NCBI GenBank assembly: GCA_024698705.1
Contig: JAILQX010000025.1
Span: 20,925-84,924 of the forward strand
DNA length: 64,000 nt
Source: Lachnospiraceae bacterium
GTDB lineage: Bacteria > Bacillota > Clostridia > Lachnospirales > Lachnospiraceae
Reading direction: 5' to 3'
In this document: positions 38,742-46,747 of the stretch, piece after piece
Numbering within the stretch: position 1 is the first letter of the stretch
How the letters are laid out: each line of letters begins with the position of its first letter
Translations under genes and position numbers: made by a program
The notes under the pieces: model-generated
The model's database searches: none
Told to the model about the DNA's origin: nothing
The model's input: the letters and a program-made list of their open reading frames with translations, nothing else

Positions 38742-39941
38742 CTACTCTATCCTGAAATCATAATATGCATGGACCAGACTCTTGTATCCAAGCTCCTTGA
38801 GCCTTGAATAGCGAACGTTGTAACGTGCTTTTGAATGGGTACCCGCCAGCAGATATCTTATACACTGCTGGGCGTAAAGATCTATCATGTGTAAACTTTT
38901 TTCGGTATTGATCACCGAGAAGAACCAGTAGCTCCATGTCAGGTCATTGTCACCGGCATTCTCAAGAAGCTTGCTGTTGAATATCCTGATAAATGCGGCA
39001 GCCGCACGTTCTCTGTTAAAACCGCCTCGTTTTCTCCAACGATCCAGAGCCCTCATCTTGCGTCGCATCTTCTGTTTCATCTTTACGACCGATGCCGGGG
39101 CTATGTCTATGATACTGCCTTTGATCTCAAATCCGAGAAATGAAAATCCTTCGGAAGCATTGCCGCAAAATTCCTTGTCAGGATTGACGTCAAGACCCAT
39201 GTCCCCAAGAAACCGTCTTATATATCCCGCGTATTCGTCCCGTTTCTCTTCGGTCTGTGCAAATACGATAATGTCATCGGAGTACCTGGCATATACCGCG
39301 CCCTCATCGGCAAAATATCTGTCAAGTTCCTTAAGATACAGATCCGCATAAAACGAGGCGATCGGCGTTCCTGCCATTATGCCTTTTTCCTCTATGACAG
39401 GTTCTTCTTCGTCCAAAACATATTTTTCTTCGAGCAGTCTTCTCAGAAGATCAAAGAGTTCCGTATCGTCCTTCAATGTATCCTCAATCATCGGTATCAG
39501 CCGATCCACCGGTATCGAATTGAAATAATTCTTCACATCGACCTTGTAGAAATACATCCTGTCCTTTAATGGTCTTAATGTTATCCTTCTTATCGCATCC
39601 TTGGCACTTCTACCGGGTCTGAACGAATACAGATTGTCACTGTAAATGCCATCGTATTTCCGGAGTATCAGGTGTGTCAGAAGTTTTAAGACCATGTTCT
39701 CCGCATAGGGATAGCTGTAAACGACTCTCTTTTTTGCCGACCCCTGCTTGCTTATTATCGCTTTTTTAGGCAGGGCAAACCTTTCCCCGCATTCGATCCC
39801 GTCGCATACCTTAAGATATCCATGCGAATCGATAAAGGCTCTGAGCTCCTTCACGAAATCCTTCGGCACCGCAAGCCCCGTCTTATATCTGTAATATTTC
39901 TCCCAGCTTTCTTCACGGGAAAGCATATCCAAAAGAGACAT
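38742..39941 (-). CDS. Stand-alone reverse transcriptase of unassigned group
   Basis: 399 residues. RT blocks in order: LYSFRPGRSAKDAI, YFYKVDVKNYFNSI (first catalytic Asp), GIMAGTPIASFYADLYL, YARYSDDIIVFA (YSDD catalytic pair) and FSFLGFEI. The block-4 sequence is neither the group II intron form (usually with PQG) nor the DGR form (PQ/PIGN). There is no HNH nuclease or clear maturase domain. About 115 C-terminal residues (with LTWSYWFFSVINTEKSL and ELGYKSLVHAYYDF) form a conserved-looking tail. No intron domain V is visible downstream. A structured leader lies directly upstream. It most resembles defence-type or unknown-group RTs. AAGGGG precedes the ATG. Confidence 0.88.
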   Translation of the reverse strand: MSLLDMLSREESWEKYYRYKTGLAVPKDFVKELRAFIDSHGYLKVCDGIECGERFALPKKAIISKQGSAKKRVVYSYPYAENMVLKLLTHLILRKYDGIYSDNLYSFRPGRSAKDAIRRITLRPLKDRMYFYKVDVKNYFNSIPVDRLIPMIEDTLKDDTELFDLLRRLLEEKYVLDEEEPVIEEKGIMAGTPIASFYADLYLKELDRYFADEGAVYARYSDDIIVFAQTEEKRDEYAGYIRRFLGDMGLDVNPDKEFCGNASEGFSFLGFEIKGSIIDIAPASVVKMKQKMRRKMRALDRWRKRGGFNRERAAAAFIRIFNSKLLENAGDNDLTWSYWFFSVINTEKSLHMIDLYAQQCIRYLLAGTHSKARYNVRYSRLKELGYKSLVHAYYDFRIE

Positions 39942-39958
39942 ATTATTTCCCCTTAAAC

Positions 39959-40161
39959 AAAAAAACCATTCAGAGTCAGATCGGCGTAAGGACCTGCCTC
40001 TTGCCCTCGACTCTGAACGGAATAACAGAAAAAGAAATCATTAAATCCATGTAAATACATGGAGGTACCGGACCGTACACGACCGAACTGCCTGCGAAGT
40101 ATAAAAAGGCCGTGCCTGATCCGCCGCAGGCGCAAAGCGTTCTCTTTCTGCTGTTAACTGA
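39959..40161 (-). ncRNA. Candidate structured RNA upstream of the reverse transcriptase
   Basis: The gap between the upstream gene and the RT folds as a series of stems on the minus strand. A ~15-bp long-range stem pairs 40141-40156 with 40023-40037. GCCTGCG/CGCAGGC pairs 40125-40131 with 40090-40096 around an inner AGGC/GCCT hairpin. CCATGTA/TACATGG lies at 40047-40062. A 12-bp stem (40009-40020 with 39966-39977, 31-nt loop) is followed by seven T residues, so the last hairpin is terminator-like. This layout resembles retron or DRT non-coding RNAs, but I cannot show reverse transcription. It could instead be only a terminator or attenuator of the upstream gene. Confidence 0.5.
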
Positions 40162-40677
40162 TCAACTAAGCGCATCATTTGTACGCTTTATCACATAGGC
40201 TTTTGTGTTCCACCAGCCTTCATGATCATGATAAAAACGCAGATACGGTATGTTCTGCTTTCTGCACATATCACGTGTCTTCTGTGCACCGGTACTGTCA
40301 GACATGACCTCTGTGATGAGTGCTGTGCTTCCGTCTTTCTCAAATGTAAATATCACACCGTCTCCGTAACCGTATTTTTCTCTCTTAACCTGATATTGCG
40401 GAAATTCACTTCTGTATATCTGCTCAAAATAATCCCCGTAATGACCGTTAAAATTATACTGATTTTCTTCATCCGGCATCTTCGGTCCCCATGAAAAACC
40501 TGAAGGAGTGTCAGCTTCATCCTCTTCGGCATATCCCGTCTGTGCTGCTGCGACAGGTCTTGCCGTCTGCTGATCTATATTTTGTGCTGCCTCTTTTACC
40601 ACCGACATGGCGGCATTTTTTAACTTATCCAATGACGGATCGTTGGCTAAGTCCTTTAATTTCGAAAATAATCCCAT
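40162..40677 (-). CDS. Uncharacterised protein upstream of the RT leader
   Basis: 171 residues, no family I can name. The N-terminus (MGLFSKLKDLA) is amphipathic; a charged Ala/Gln/Asp-rich linker follows. The C-terminal ~90 residues are an alpha/beta domain with VIFTFEKDG, ALITEVMSDS, QNIPYLRFYHD and GWWNTKAYVI. The strand-Glu-helix-IPYLRFY order is vaguely like restriction-endonuclease-fold domains, but no clear catalytic set is visible. AGGAGGT lies 7 nt before the ATG at 40677. From its promoter, transcription would continue into the RT leader and RT unless the terminator stops it. Confidence 0.7.
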   Translation of the reverse strand: MGLFSKLKDLANDPSLDKLKNAAMSVVKEAAQNIDQQTARPVAAAQTGYAEEDEADTPSGFSWGPKMPDEENQYNFNGHYGDYFEQIYRSEFPQYQVKREKYGYGDGVIFTFEKDGSTALITEVMSDSTGAQKTRDMCRKQNIPYLRFYHDHEGWWNTKAYVIKRTNDALS

Positions 40678-40712
40678 ATCCCATACCTCCTGAAACCTGC
40701 AATACATCATTT

Positions 40713-40741
40713 ATTTTATAGGAAAAGCCATAGCGTGACAA
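40713..40741 (-). promoter_or_regulatory. Promoter of the small gene / RT locus
   Basis: Minus-strand TTGTCA, 17 bp, TAAAAT, about 35 nt before the ATG at 40677. It makes this locus a unit separate from the c-di-GMP genes upstream. Confidence 0.7.
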
Positions 40742-40785
40742 GGGTAACAATACTTGTTTACGGTACGGCTATATGCTTTTTCCCA

Positions 40786-42498
40786 TCAGGCCTGTTCAAT
40801 ATCCGTATAATACTTTTCGATCCGCGGTCTGGCGGCCACATAATACTTTTCAAGGCTCTTGTCAAAATGCTTTCCCATGCTCTCCATCATGATCGAATCC
40901 GCCTCTTCAAATGACATCGCGTCCTTATATACACGCTTGCTAACAAGAGCGTCATAAACATCCGCAATGGCCATTATGCGAGCTTCGATAGGTATCTCAT
41001 CTCCTTTAAGTCCCTGCGGATAACCTGATCCGTCCATCCTTTCATGATGATAATGGGCGATATTTTCTGCAAGTACCTTGAAGTAAGCATCATTTGTTCC
41101 CTCAAGTATCTTACGCAACACCTTTGCCCCCTCGGGCGCGTGTTGTTTCATTTTCTCGAATTCCTCATCGGTAAACCGTCCGGGCTTTCTCAACACCGCA
41201 TCGTCAACCGCTATCTTCCCTATATCGTGCAGGGGTGCAGCCTTGATGATCGCCTTGACAAAATCCTTCGTGATCCCCCGGTTTTCCGTGAATTCCTTAT
41301 CCTTCACGATCTCGTCCATAAGTATCTCGACAACATCACTCGTGCGGACGATATGGCCTCCTGTTGAATTGTCCCTGCTTTCAACCATGACCGCCATACT
41401 CTTTATTAGGTTATTGTTGATCCTTACTATATCACGTGTCTTATCCTCAACCTCACGTTCAAGATCGGCATTGTAGTTATCCAGCATCTTTATATATTTC
41501 TGGTTCTGGGTATCATCGGTTATGACCATCTGATATCCCTTTTTCACACCCTCGTCGTACAGATGATTGATGTCCACAAGGTAGATCCTGTCATCCTTGT
41601 TGTAGAAGAATTTATCATCACGTCCGTCTTTGTCAAATGCCTCAAGCCTTGACATGAATGCCTCATTCAATGAAGGACTGCCGGTGATCGGAGTATCTAT
41701 CCTTATATCCTCGAGTTCGTTGAATATGTTCTTTGCGACCTGATTACTGCCCAGATAATTCTTTGCAAAATCCAATGATATGAATCCGGTATCACCTGTC
41801 TCTATAATGGAGTCGATCGATGTATCGGCCACATCATACATGCATGATCTGTGTGCGATGAGCAGATACATGAACTGGGCAAATACATATGCTGCCGGCA
41901 CCAGTTCGAAATTATTTATTCCAAAGGCTTTCTGCCCGAAAAATGCAATGATCGTGATCAGTTCCGGCACAAAAAAGAGGATTACGGTTCTCTTCGAAAC
42001 CTCATTTTTATTGACAAAACTGTATATGATCGCCCCCATGCCGAGTGCGAGGTATATGATCACAAGTCCGTAAAATACACTGTGCATTATCCCATAGGTC
42101 TTCACAACGATGAGTCCGTTATCCCCCGCGGTAGCCGTTATATCTTTATAAAAGATCGGAAGCCGCCCGATCGAGAAAACAGAAAGATAGACCATGAAAC
42201 TGATAAGCAACGCGATCAGCCTTATGGTTCTGGTTACCCTGATACAACAGATATCATATATGTTAAGAGTGATGAAAAGTATAAGAAAACATCCGCCGAT
42301 ATATATGATCTTTACGGCCAGGATATACTCTTGCAGAATCGACGCCCGGCTCATAAAAACATAACCGACGTTTACGATCGGAACAAATGCATATATCAGT
42401 GAAAAATTGACATTGAAATGGCGATGCCAGAGACAGACATACACAACCGTCAACAATATTGAAAAATAAAATAATATAAGATAATACGTTGCTATCAT
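40786..42498 (-). CDS. Membrane-bound HD-GYP c-di-GMP phosphodiesterase
   Basis: 570 residues. Seven or so membrane helices (about 1-225) like the 7TM histidine-kinase N-terminal module, a linker with coiled coil (about 320-350), then an HD-GYP domain: APLHDIGKIAVDDAVLRKPG, HHERMDGSGYPQGL and AIADVYDALVS. All metal ligands look intact, so hydrolysis of c-di-GMP is predicted. It follows a GGDEF gene by 7 nt on the same strand, so synthesis and breakdown are co-expressed. Confidence 0.93.
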   Translation of the reverse strand: MIATYYLILFYFSILLTVVYVCLWHRHFNVNFSLIYAFVPIVNVGYVFMSRASILQEYILAVKIIYIGGCFLILFITLNIYDICCIRVTRTIRLIALLISFMVYLSVFSIGRLPIFYKDITATAGDNGLIVVKTYGIMHSVFYGLVIIYLALGMGAIIYSFVNKNEVSKRTVILFFVPELITIIAFFGQKAFGINNFELVPAAYVFAQFMYLLIAHRSCMYDVADTSIDSIIETGDTGFISLDFAKNYLGSNQVAKNIFNELEDIRIDTPITGSPSLNEAFMSRLEAFDKDGRDDKFFYNKDDRIYLVDINHLYDEGVKKGYQMVITDDTQNQKYIKMLDNYNADLEREVEDKTRDIVRINNNLIKSMAVMVESRDNSTGGHIVRTSDVVEILMDEIVKDKEFTENRGITKDFVKAIIKAAPLHDIGKIAVDDAVLRKPGRFTDEEFEKMKQHAPEGAKVLRKILEGTNDAYFKVLAENIAHYHHERMDGSGYPQGLKGDEIPIEARIMAIADVYDALVSKRVYKDAMSFEEADSIMMESMGKHFDKSLEKYYVAARPRIEKYYTDIEQA

Positions 42499-42505
42499 AA
42501 AACCT

Positions 42506-44221
42506 CTATCTCAATGCATGCATGTCTTTTTTCATCGCATACATCCTTTCATCCGCGATCCTCAGTCCCTCTCTTATTCCAAGACCGTCATCGGGTTTTG
42601 ACTCATATATTCCGTAAGCCGTGCTGAGCAGAAGATCCTCATATCCGGTATCCGCTTCGGCGAGTCTGTTGTTAAGCTTATCAAGTACACTGATGAGCCA
42701 TGTCCTGTCGTCATCCTTATCCACCTGCAGAACAAATATGAACTCATCTCCGCCTGTCCTCGCAAGGAAGCCCCTGCCCTCAAATGATGCCTTTAGTACA
42801 TCCGCAAAATGCAAAATATATTTATCACCGGCTTCGTGTCCGTAGCTGTCATTGGCCTTTTTCAGATGATTGAGATCGAACTGGACTATTATGTATCGCT
42901 TTTTGCCTTCGTCGATCATATCGAAATAATTCTCCGAAGCCTGCCTGTTGTTCAGTCCGGTAAGCGTATCCGTAAATGCCAGTTTTTCTATGATCTCCGC
43001 TCTTTCCTCAACCCTTGCCGACCTCATCGCATTGACTATGTAATCATAGAACATGGACAAAACAAAGAATATCATCGCGAAATACAGCAGGTTTGACGAA
43101 AAACCGTAATTGCTCTCCGTAGCGTGATATCGGATCATGCTCAAAAGAGCTACGATCCCCATTGAAATCGTTGCATATACGGACAGGATATATCTGTTTT
43201 TGCCCTTGACGATATCATAGATCCTTATACTCAGGACCGATACGATAGCTATTCCCGAAAGAACATGCATGATCGTCAATGAAGAACGCATGCCGACCTT
43301 ACAAAATATATATAAGCCGGTCGTCACGGCAAAAAATGCAATATCTATAAGCCACAGTATGCCAAAATAAATATTTCTTCGTGTCCTAAGTCTCCCGTTC
43401 TCTTCCTCAAACTGGTAAGCCATGAAAAAACACGGGAGCAGATAGAATGCGAAATATTTTATGAAAGCCTTTAAGACCAGGTCGTCAGAAAACAGTTCCG
43501 TGATATCGAGCTCACATATCATCCATACACCGAATGCTATCGAAAACAATGCAAGCCCGGCAAACCTGAACATATCCACCGGTCTGAACAGTTTTCTGAG
43601 ACTGCAGACGATCACCATTACGGTCATAGAACATCCGAGGATTATAAAGAAGAATCCCAGCGACATCGGAAATACCTTGCTTGAAGGATAATCCTTAAAA
43701 AATGCCCTGCCTTCCCATATTTCCGGCGGTGCGAGTTTGCTGAAAGCATCGTCCTCACCTATACGCATTGTGATACTCAACATGGCACCGGCCACCTTAT
43801 CATCCAGCTTCACGGTTCTGAAACCCACACCGAGCACATCTCCTCTTTCATATGCATCCGTTTCTGCTCTCAGCAGTTCCTTTCCATCCAGCTCAACCAC
43901 GATATCATAATAATGCTCATAGACTACCATGATCGTATTGTCCGGAAGCTTATCGGGAAGTTTTCTTGATATGACAAGGGTATCGCTCTTCTTTACATCG
44001 TCAAATACTTTCTCAAACAGATCGACATCCGTATATCTTTCATCGTTATATGTGACATCCCATCCTGCATTCAATATCTCCGGTCTTGATTCGGTCTTTG
44101 CATATCCCTCTAACAAACAGATCGCAGATACAAGTCCGCCCATTGCGCAGAATATCGCGATTATCACCAGGAACAAACTTGCAGGTGTCAGTTTTTTTTC
44201 TTTGCTCACATTAGTTTTCAT
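42506..44221 (-). CDS. Membrane GGDEF diguanylate cyclase with 7TM-DISM-like sensor
   Basis: 571 residues. A first membrane helix, an extracellular beta-rich domain (about 40-190, 7TMR-DISM-like), then about seven helices (190-400) and a GGDEF domain with DTLTGLNNR, FDLNHLKKANDSYGHEAGD and RTGGDEFIFVL. The active site is intact. No RxxD inhibitory site is visible at the usual position. The ribosome site is weak: GTG at 44227 or ATG at 44221 is the start. It is paired with the HD-GYP gene downstream. Confidence 0.92.
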   Translation of the reverse strand: MKTNVSKEKKLTPASLFLVIIAIFCAMGGLVSAICLLEGYAKTESRPEILNAGWDVTYNDERYTDVDLFEKVFDDVKKSDTLVISRKLPDKLPDNTIMVVYEHYYDIVVELDGKELLRAETDAYERGDVLGVGFRTVKLDDKVAGAMLSITMRIGEDDAFSKLAPPEIWEGRAFFKDYPSSKVFPMSLGFFFIILGCSMTVMVIVCSLRKLFRPVDMFRFAGLALFSIAFGVWMICELDITELFSDDLVLKAFIKYFAFYLLPCFFMAYQFEEENGRLRTRRNIYFGILWLIDIAFFAVTTGLYIFCKVGMRSSLTIMHVLSGIAIVSVLSIRIYDIVKGKNRYILSVYATISMGIVALLSMIRYHATESNYGFSSNLLYFAMIFFVLSMFYDYIVNAMRSARVEERAEIIEKLAFTDTLTGLNNRQASENYFDMIDEGKKRYIIVQFDLNHLKKANDSYGHEAGDKYILHFADVLKASFEGRGFLARTGGDEFIFVLQVDKDDDRTWLISVLDKLNNRLAEADTGYEDLLLSTAYGIYESKPDDGLGIREGLRIADERMYAMKKDMHALR

Positions 44222-44286
44222 AGTCACATCATATCACTATTTTCCGTTCTCCACCATGTATCTTATTAACAAAAAATATTTCCGAA

Positions 44287-44347
44287 ATACGAAGCGCAAA
44301 AGCACCCCGCATACGAAGCGCAAAAGCACCCCGCATACGAAGCGCAA
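44287..44347. repeat. 24-bp tandem repeat, 2.5 copies
   Basis: Two identical 24-bp units (ATACGAAGCGCAAAAGCACC...) plus a 13-bp partial third copy, ending where the large inverted repeat begins. The length is a multiple of three, so an antisense ORF shows a repeated AGCFCASY, but nothing indicates it is translated. Confidence 0.9.
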
Positions 44348-44565
44348 TACAGCAGGGATCGGGGCCGGAATAATAGGTCCGGATTCTGCTTATGCACGTC
44401 AAATGCCCACAACTTCTTTTTCTTACGGGTCGGCAGTAATCCGCCATCCATGGCGGTACTGCCTCAAAATGCCTTCCGGGCATTTTGACCCTTTCCTGTT
44501 AAGCATTTGACGGCAACGCAACGAATCCGTCGTATATTATTCCGGCCCCGATCCCTGCTGTGTTG
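44345..44565. repeat. Large nested inverted-repeat element with branched core
   Basis: A perfect 26-bp inverted repeat (44350-44375 with 44535-44560) encloses further matched arms: 44380-44386 with 44523-44529, the 10-bp CGTCAAATGC/GCATTTGACG (44397-44406 with 44503-44512) and GGGTC/GACCC (44427-44431 with 44487-44491). The last encloses two hairpins: GGCAGTA...TACTGCC with inner CCGCCAT/ATGGCGG (44432-44463), and AAAATGCC/GGCATTTT (44466-44486). Either strand gives the same branched fold. It lies between the ABC permease gene and the GGDEF gene. It could be a MITE-like element or a structured RNA; no T tract makes it a simple terminator. Confidence 0.85.
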
Positions 44566-44584
44566 TGTTTGGTTTCCCGTGCGC

Positions 44585-45376
44585 CTAGCTGGCCAGGTCT
44601 TTTCGGGTGTATTTTACGAAGGCTGTTACAACGGCCGCTATGATCAAGACAGCACTTATGATATATGCTGAAGCCGCGATCTCATTTCCAACAAATATCT
44701 CGGTTGCATTTGCCAGTGAATAAGGCCCGTATACGATGTAGTCCTTAAGATCCGGGCTGATCCTGCAGATCAGATCCGAAAAATAAAACAGCAATGCGAT
44801 ACCCAGTCCCGCACCGATCATGTTCTTTTTGACAAATGCCGAAAATGCAACACAGATGCAGGCTATCTCGATATTCATCAGCAGAACCGAGATCATATAC
44901 TTTAGGAAAAGATCTGTTTCAAAATTCTCACCGAGATAAGCAACTCCGCTGATATAGAATATGCCGGTGATGACACTGAACAATATCAGACCTGTGATAC
45001 ACGCTGCGATCTTCACTGCCACGACCTTAGTTATTGAGACCGGCAGCGAATACAGGAATTCGCCCGTATGTCCGTCCTCTTCCTTTGAGAGTAACGAAGT
45101 CGCCATGATGGCAGCAAACATTCCGCTACCTATGCCATGGACCGCACCGACCTCAGTTGCGAAATATCCTTTGAGTGTACCTATACCAAGTGTGCTCATG
45201 CCAAACGCATCCGAGAATGCACCCATATTGGAAAAGCTGTCCGAAAGCGCCTGCATATCCTCTGTCATACTTTGATAAAGAAGTACGCACATAAGTCCGA
45301 GCGTTCCGACTGAAATACTCCATATCAGAAGGCTTTTCAGATTCTGTTTGAATTCATGCTTGAATAATGTGATCAT
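44585..45376 (-). CDS. ABC-2 type transporter permease
   Basis: 263 residues, six predicted membrane helices. The N-terminal MITLFKHEFKQNLKSLLIWS is the usual ABC-2 permease start, and the first extracellular region (MQALSDSFSNMGAFSDAFGM) is typical. AGGAGG lies 6 nt before the ATG at 45376, so the earlier GTG of the track is not used. It pairs with the ATPase upstream, from which it is separated by the hairpin repeat. Substrate unknown. Confidence 0.85.
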   Translation of the reverse strand: MITLFKHEFKQNLKSLLIWSISVGTLGLMCVLLYQSMTEDMQALSDSFSNMGAFSDAFGMSTLGIGTLKGYFATEVGAVHGIGSGMFAAIMATSLLSKEEDGHTGEFLYSLPVSITKVVAVKIAACITGLILFSVITGIFYISGVAYLGENFETDLFLKYMISVLLMNIEIACICVAFSAFVKKNMIGAGLGIALLFYFSDLICRISPDLKDYIVYGPYSLANATEIFVGNEIAASAYIISAVLIIAAVVTAFVKYTRKDLAS

Positions 45377-45390
45377 ATCCATCCTCCTCA

Positions 45391-45538
45391 CTACATATTG
45401 GGAACCACCCGCGCATGCAGATTTGCCTTCGGCAAAGCGCGGGGGCTACATAGTGCAATGTTTTCTCTGAAAACCTTGCACTACATTTCGGGAACCACCC
45501 GCGCATGCAGATTTGCCTTCGGCAAAGCGCGGGGGCTA
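45391..45538. repeat. 58-bp direct repeat (two copies) with hairpins
   Basis: Copies at 45391-45448 and 45481-45538 differ at only two or three positions. Each folds as CCCGCGC...GCGCGGG around TTTGCC/GGCAAA. The 32-bp spacer forms a third hairpin, TAGTGCAA/TTGCACTA with GTTTTC/GAAAAC inside. The second copy includes the stop codon of the ATPase gene, and the first lies just before the ribosome site of the permease gene. Confidence 0.9.
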
Positions 45539-46360
45539 TGCTTCATAATAACCCATAAAGATCTCTTCTATCGAAGGATCAGTTATGTCCAGCTGCGTTA
45601 TGTTTTTTCCCGAAAGGTCGGCTATAAGTGAGTTCATGTCACCCTTATAGAGATAATCCGATTTTTTACCGTCTGCCGTCACGATTACCCTCTTCGAGTT
45701 TGTATGAGTAAGCTCATCCACGCTTCCGCAGCTTATGAGTTTTCCCTCCTTCATGATCGCAACATTTTTGCAGTAGTTTTTCACTTCCGAAAGAACATGT
45801 GTTGACAGCAGACAGGTCGTACCCTGCTTTACATACTCTTCTATGAGTTCAAAAAATGTATTCTGCATCAGCGGGTCGAGACCGCTTGTCGGTTCATCAA
45901 ATACGAACAATGCCGGCTTGTGCTGCATTGCGCATACTATACTCACTTTTTTCCTGTTTCCGAGTGAAAGCTCATTTATACTTCTGCTCGTATCTACCTT
46001 CAGTCTCTCGCAAAGTTTTCCCGCTTCGTCAGCACAATCTGTACCTCTTACGTCTGCTGCAAGCTTTATCACTTCGCTCACTTTCATTGACGGATAGAAC
46101 ATGGCCTCGGAAGGCATGTATCCTATGTTCTTCATCAGTTTCTCATGGCCTGACCTCGCATCGGATCCCAATATCTTTATCTCTCCTTCATACCCCAGAA
46201 ACCCAAGCATCGATCTGATCGTCGTTGATTTGCCGGCCCCGTTCGGTCCTAAGAATCCGAATATATCTCCCTCTTTTACCGTAAATGATACGCCCTCGAC
46301 TCCCCTGTGCTTCCCGTATCGTTTTGTAAGGTTGTTTATCTCTATAACATTTCCTGCCAT
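45536..46360 (-). CDS. ABC transporter ATP-binding protein
   Basis: 274 residues. Walker A GPNGAGKST, signature LSLGNRKKV, Walker B LFVFDEPTSG and the switch STH are intact. The signature has SLGN rather than SGGQ, common in ABC-2 drug/peptide exporters. GGAGG lies 8 nt before the ATG at 46360; the track ORF runs 37 codons further through a terminator and is wrong. It forms an exporter with the next permease. Confidence 0.93.
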   Translation of the reverse strand: MAGNVIEINNLTKRYGKHRGVEGVSFTVKEGDIFGFLGPNGAGKSTTIRSMLGFLGYEGEIKILGSDARSGHEKLMKNIGYMPSEAMFYPSMKVSEVIKLAADVRGTDCADEAGKLCERLKVDTSRSINELSLGNRKKVSIVCAMQHKPALFVFDEPTSGLDPLMQNTFFELIEEYVKQGTTCLLSTHVLSEVKNYCKNVAIMKEGKLISCGSVDELTHTNSKRVIVTADGKKSDYLYKGDMNSLIADLSGKNITQLDITDPSIEEIFMGYYEA

Positions 46361-46401
46361 ATGCATTTCCTCCGTTTTCCTTAAACCGAATATAACAACA
46401 T

Positions 46402-46431
46402 AAAAAAACGGGAGCAATACAAGCTCCCGTA
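46402..46431 (-). terminator. Terminator upstream of the ABC ATPase gene
   Basis: ACGGGAGC/GCTCCCGT stem with seven T residues on the minus strand. It ends the GntR/CPBP/LytTR run and lies only 42 nt before the ATPase start, so some readthrough or attenuation is possible. Confidence 0.85.
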
Positions 46432-46479
46432 AGTCGCACTTATTCGTCCGTATCCCGCACTTATCCCGCACAAGATATA

Positions 46480-46743
46480 TCAGACCTTATTCATTTTCTC
46501 CACGTAATCTGCGCTTTTGACCGTCATCCGGACCCATGCGGGTCTGAATCCGCTTTTGAATGCGTTTCTTACCCATCTCAGATTTGACCATGCGCTGCAA
46601 TGGAAAGGTACCTTCCCTCTTTCCGGTATTTCAAGCGCCAGTCTGTTCGTTAAGGCTGAAGCGATACCTTGTCTTCACACAATGGATTGCTCCATCGCTA
46701 TCCGCAAGACTTCTTCGTCAGTGAACATCTTATTATCTGTCAT
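46480..46743 (-). pseudogene. GNAT acetyltransferase remnant with in-frame stop
   Basis: Not in the ORF track. From an ATG 4 nt after the DUF3021 stop, 22 codons (MTDNKMFTDEEVLRIAMEQS...) run to an in-frame TGA at 46675-46677. The frame then continues RQGIASALTNRLALEIPE and CSAWSNLRWVRNAFKSGFRP to a stop at 46480. The second part matches the acetyl-CoA-binding and C-terminal region of GNAT enzymes. The N-terminal half is missing and the first 22 codons do not join naturally, so an internal deletion and a nonsense change are likely. Confidence 0.7.
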
Positions 46744-46747
46744 AACT

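Noticed and set aside
40121-40140. c-di-GMP (GEMM) riboswitch from a GCAAAGCG sequence
   Set aside because: The surrounding conserved GEMM core and tetraloop receptor are absent.
38742-40161. Group II intron or diversity-generating retroelement
   Set aside because: No domain V-like sequence, no maturase/HNH domain, no template/variable repeat pair and no accessory avd gene were found.
44287-44347. CRISPR array
   Set aside because: Repeats are directly adjacent with no spacers, and there are no cas genes in the window.
44229-44483. Minus-strand ORF across the tandem repeat and palindrome
   Set aside because: The apparent peptide repeat follows from the 24-bp unit; no ribosome site or family.
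45398-45631. Plus-strand ORF with repeated GTTRACRFAFGKARGL
   Set aside because: The repetition comes from the 58-bp hairpin repeat, and the frame runs antisense into the ABC ATPase.
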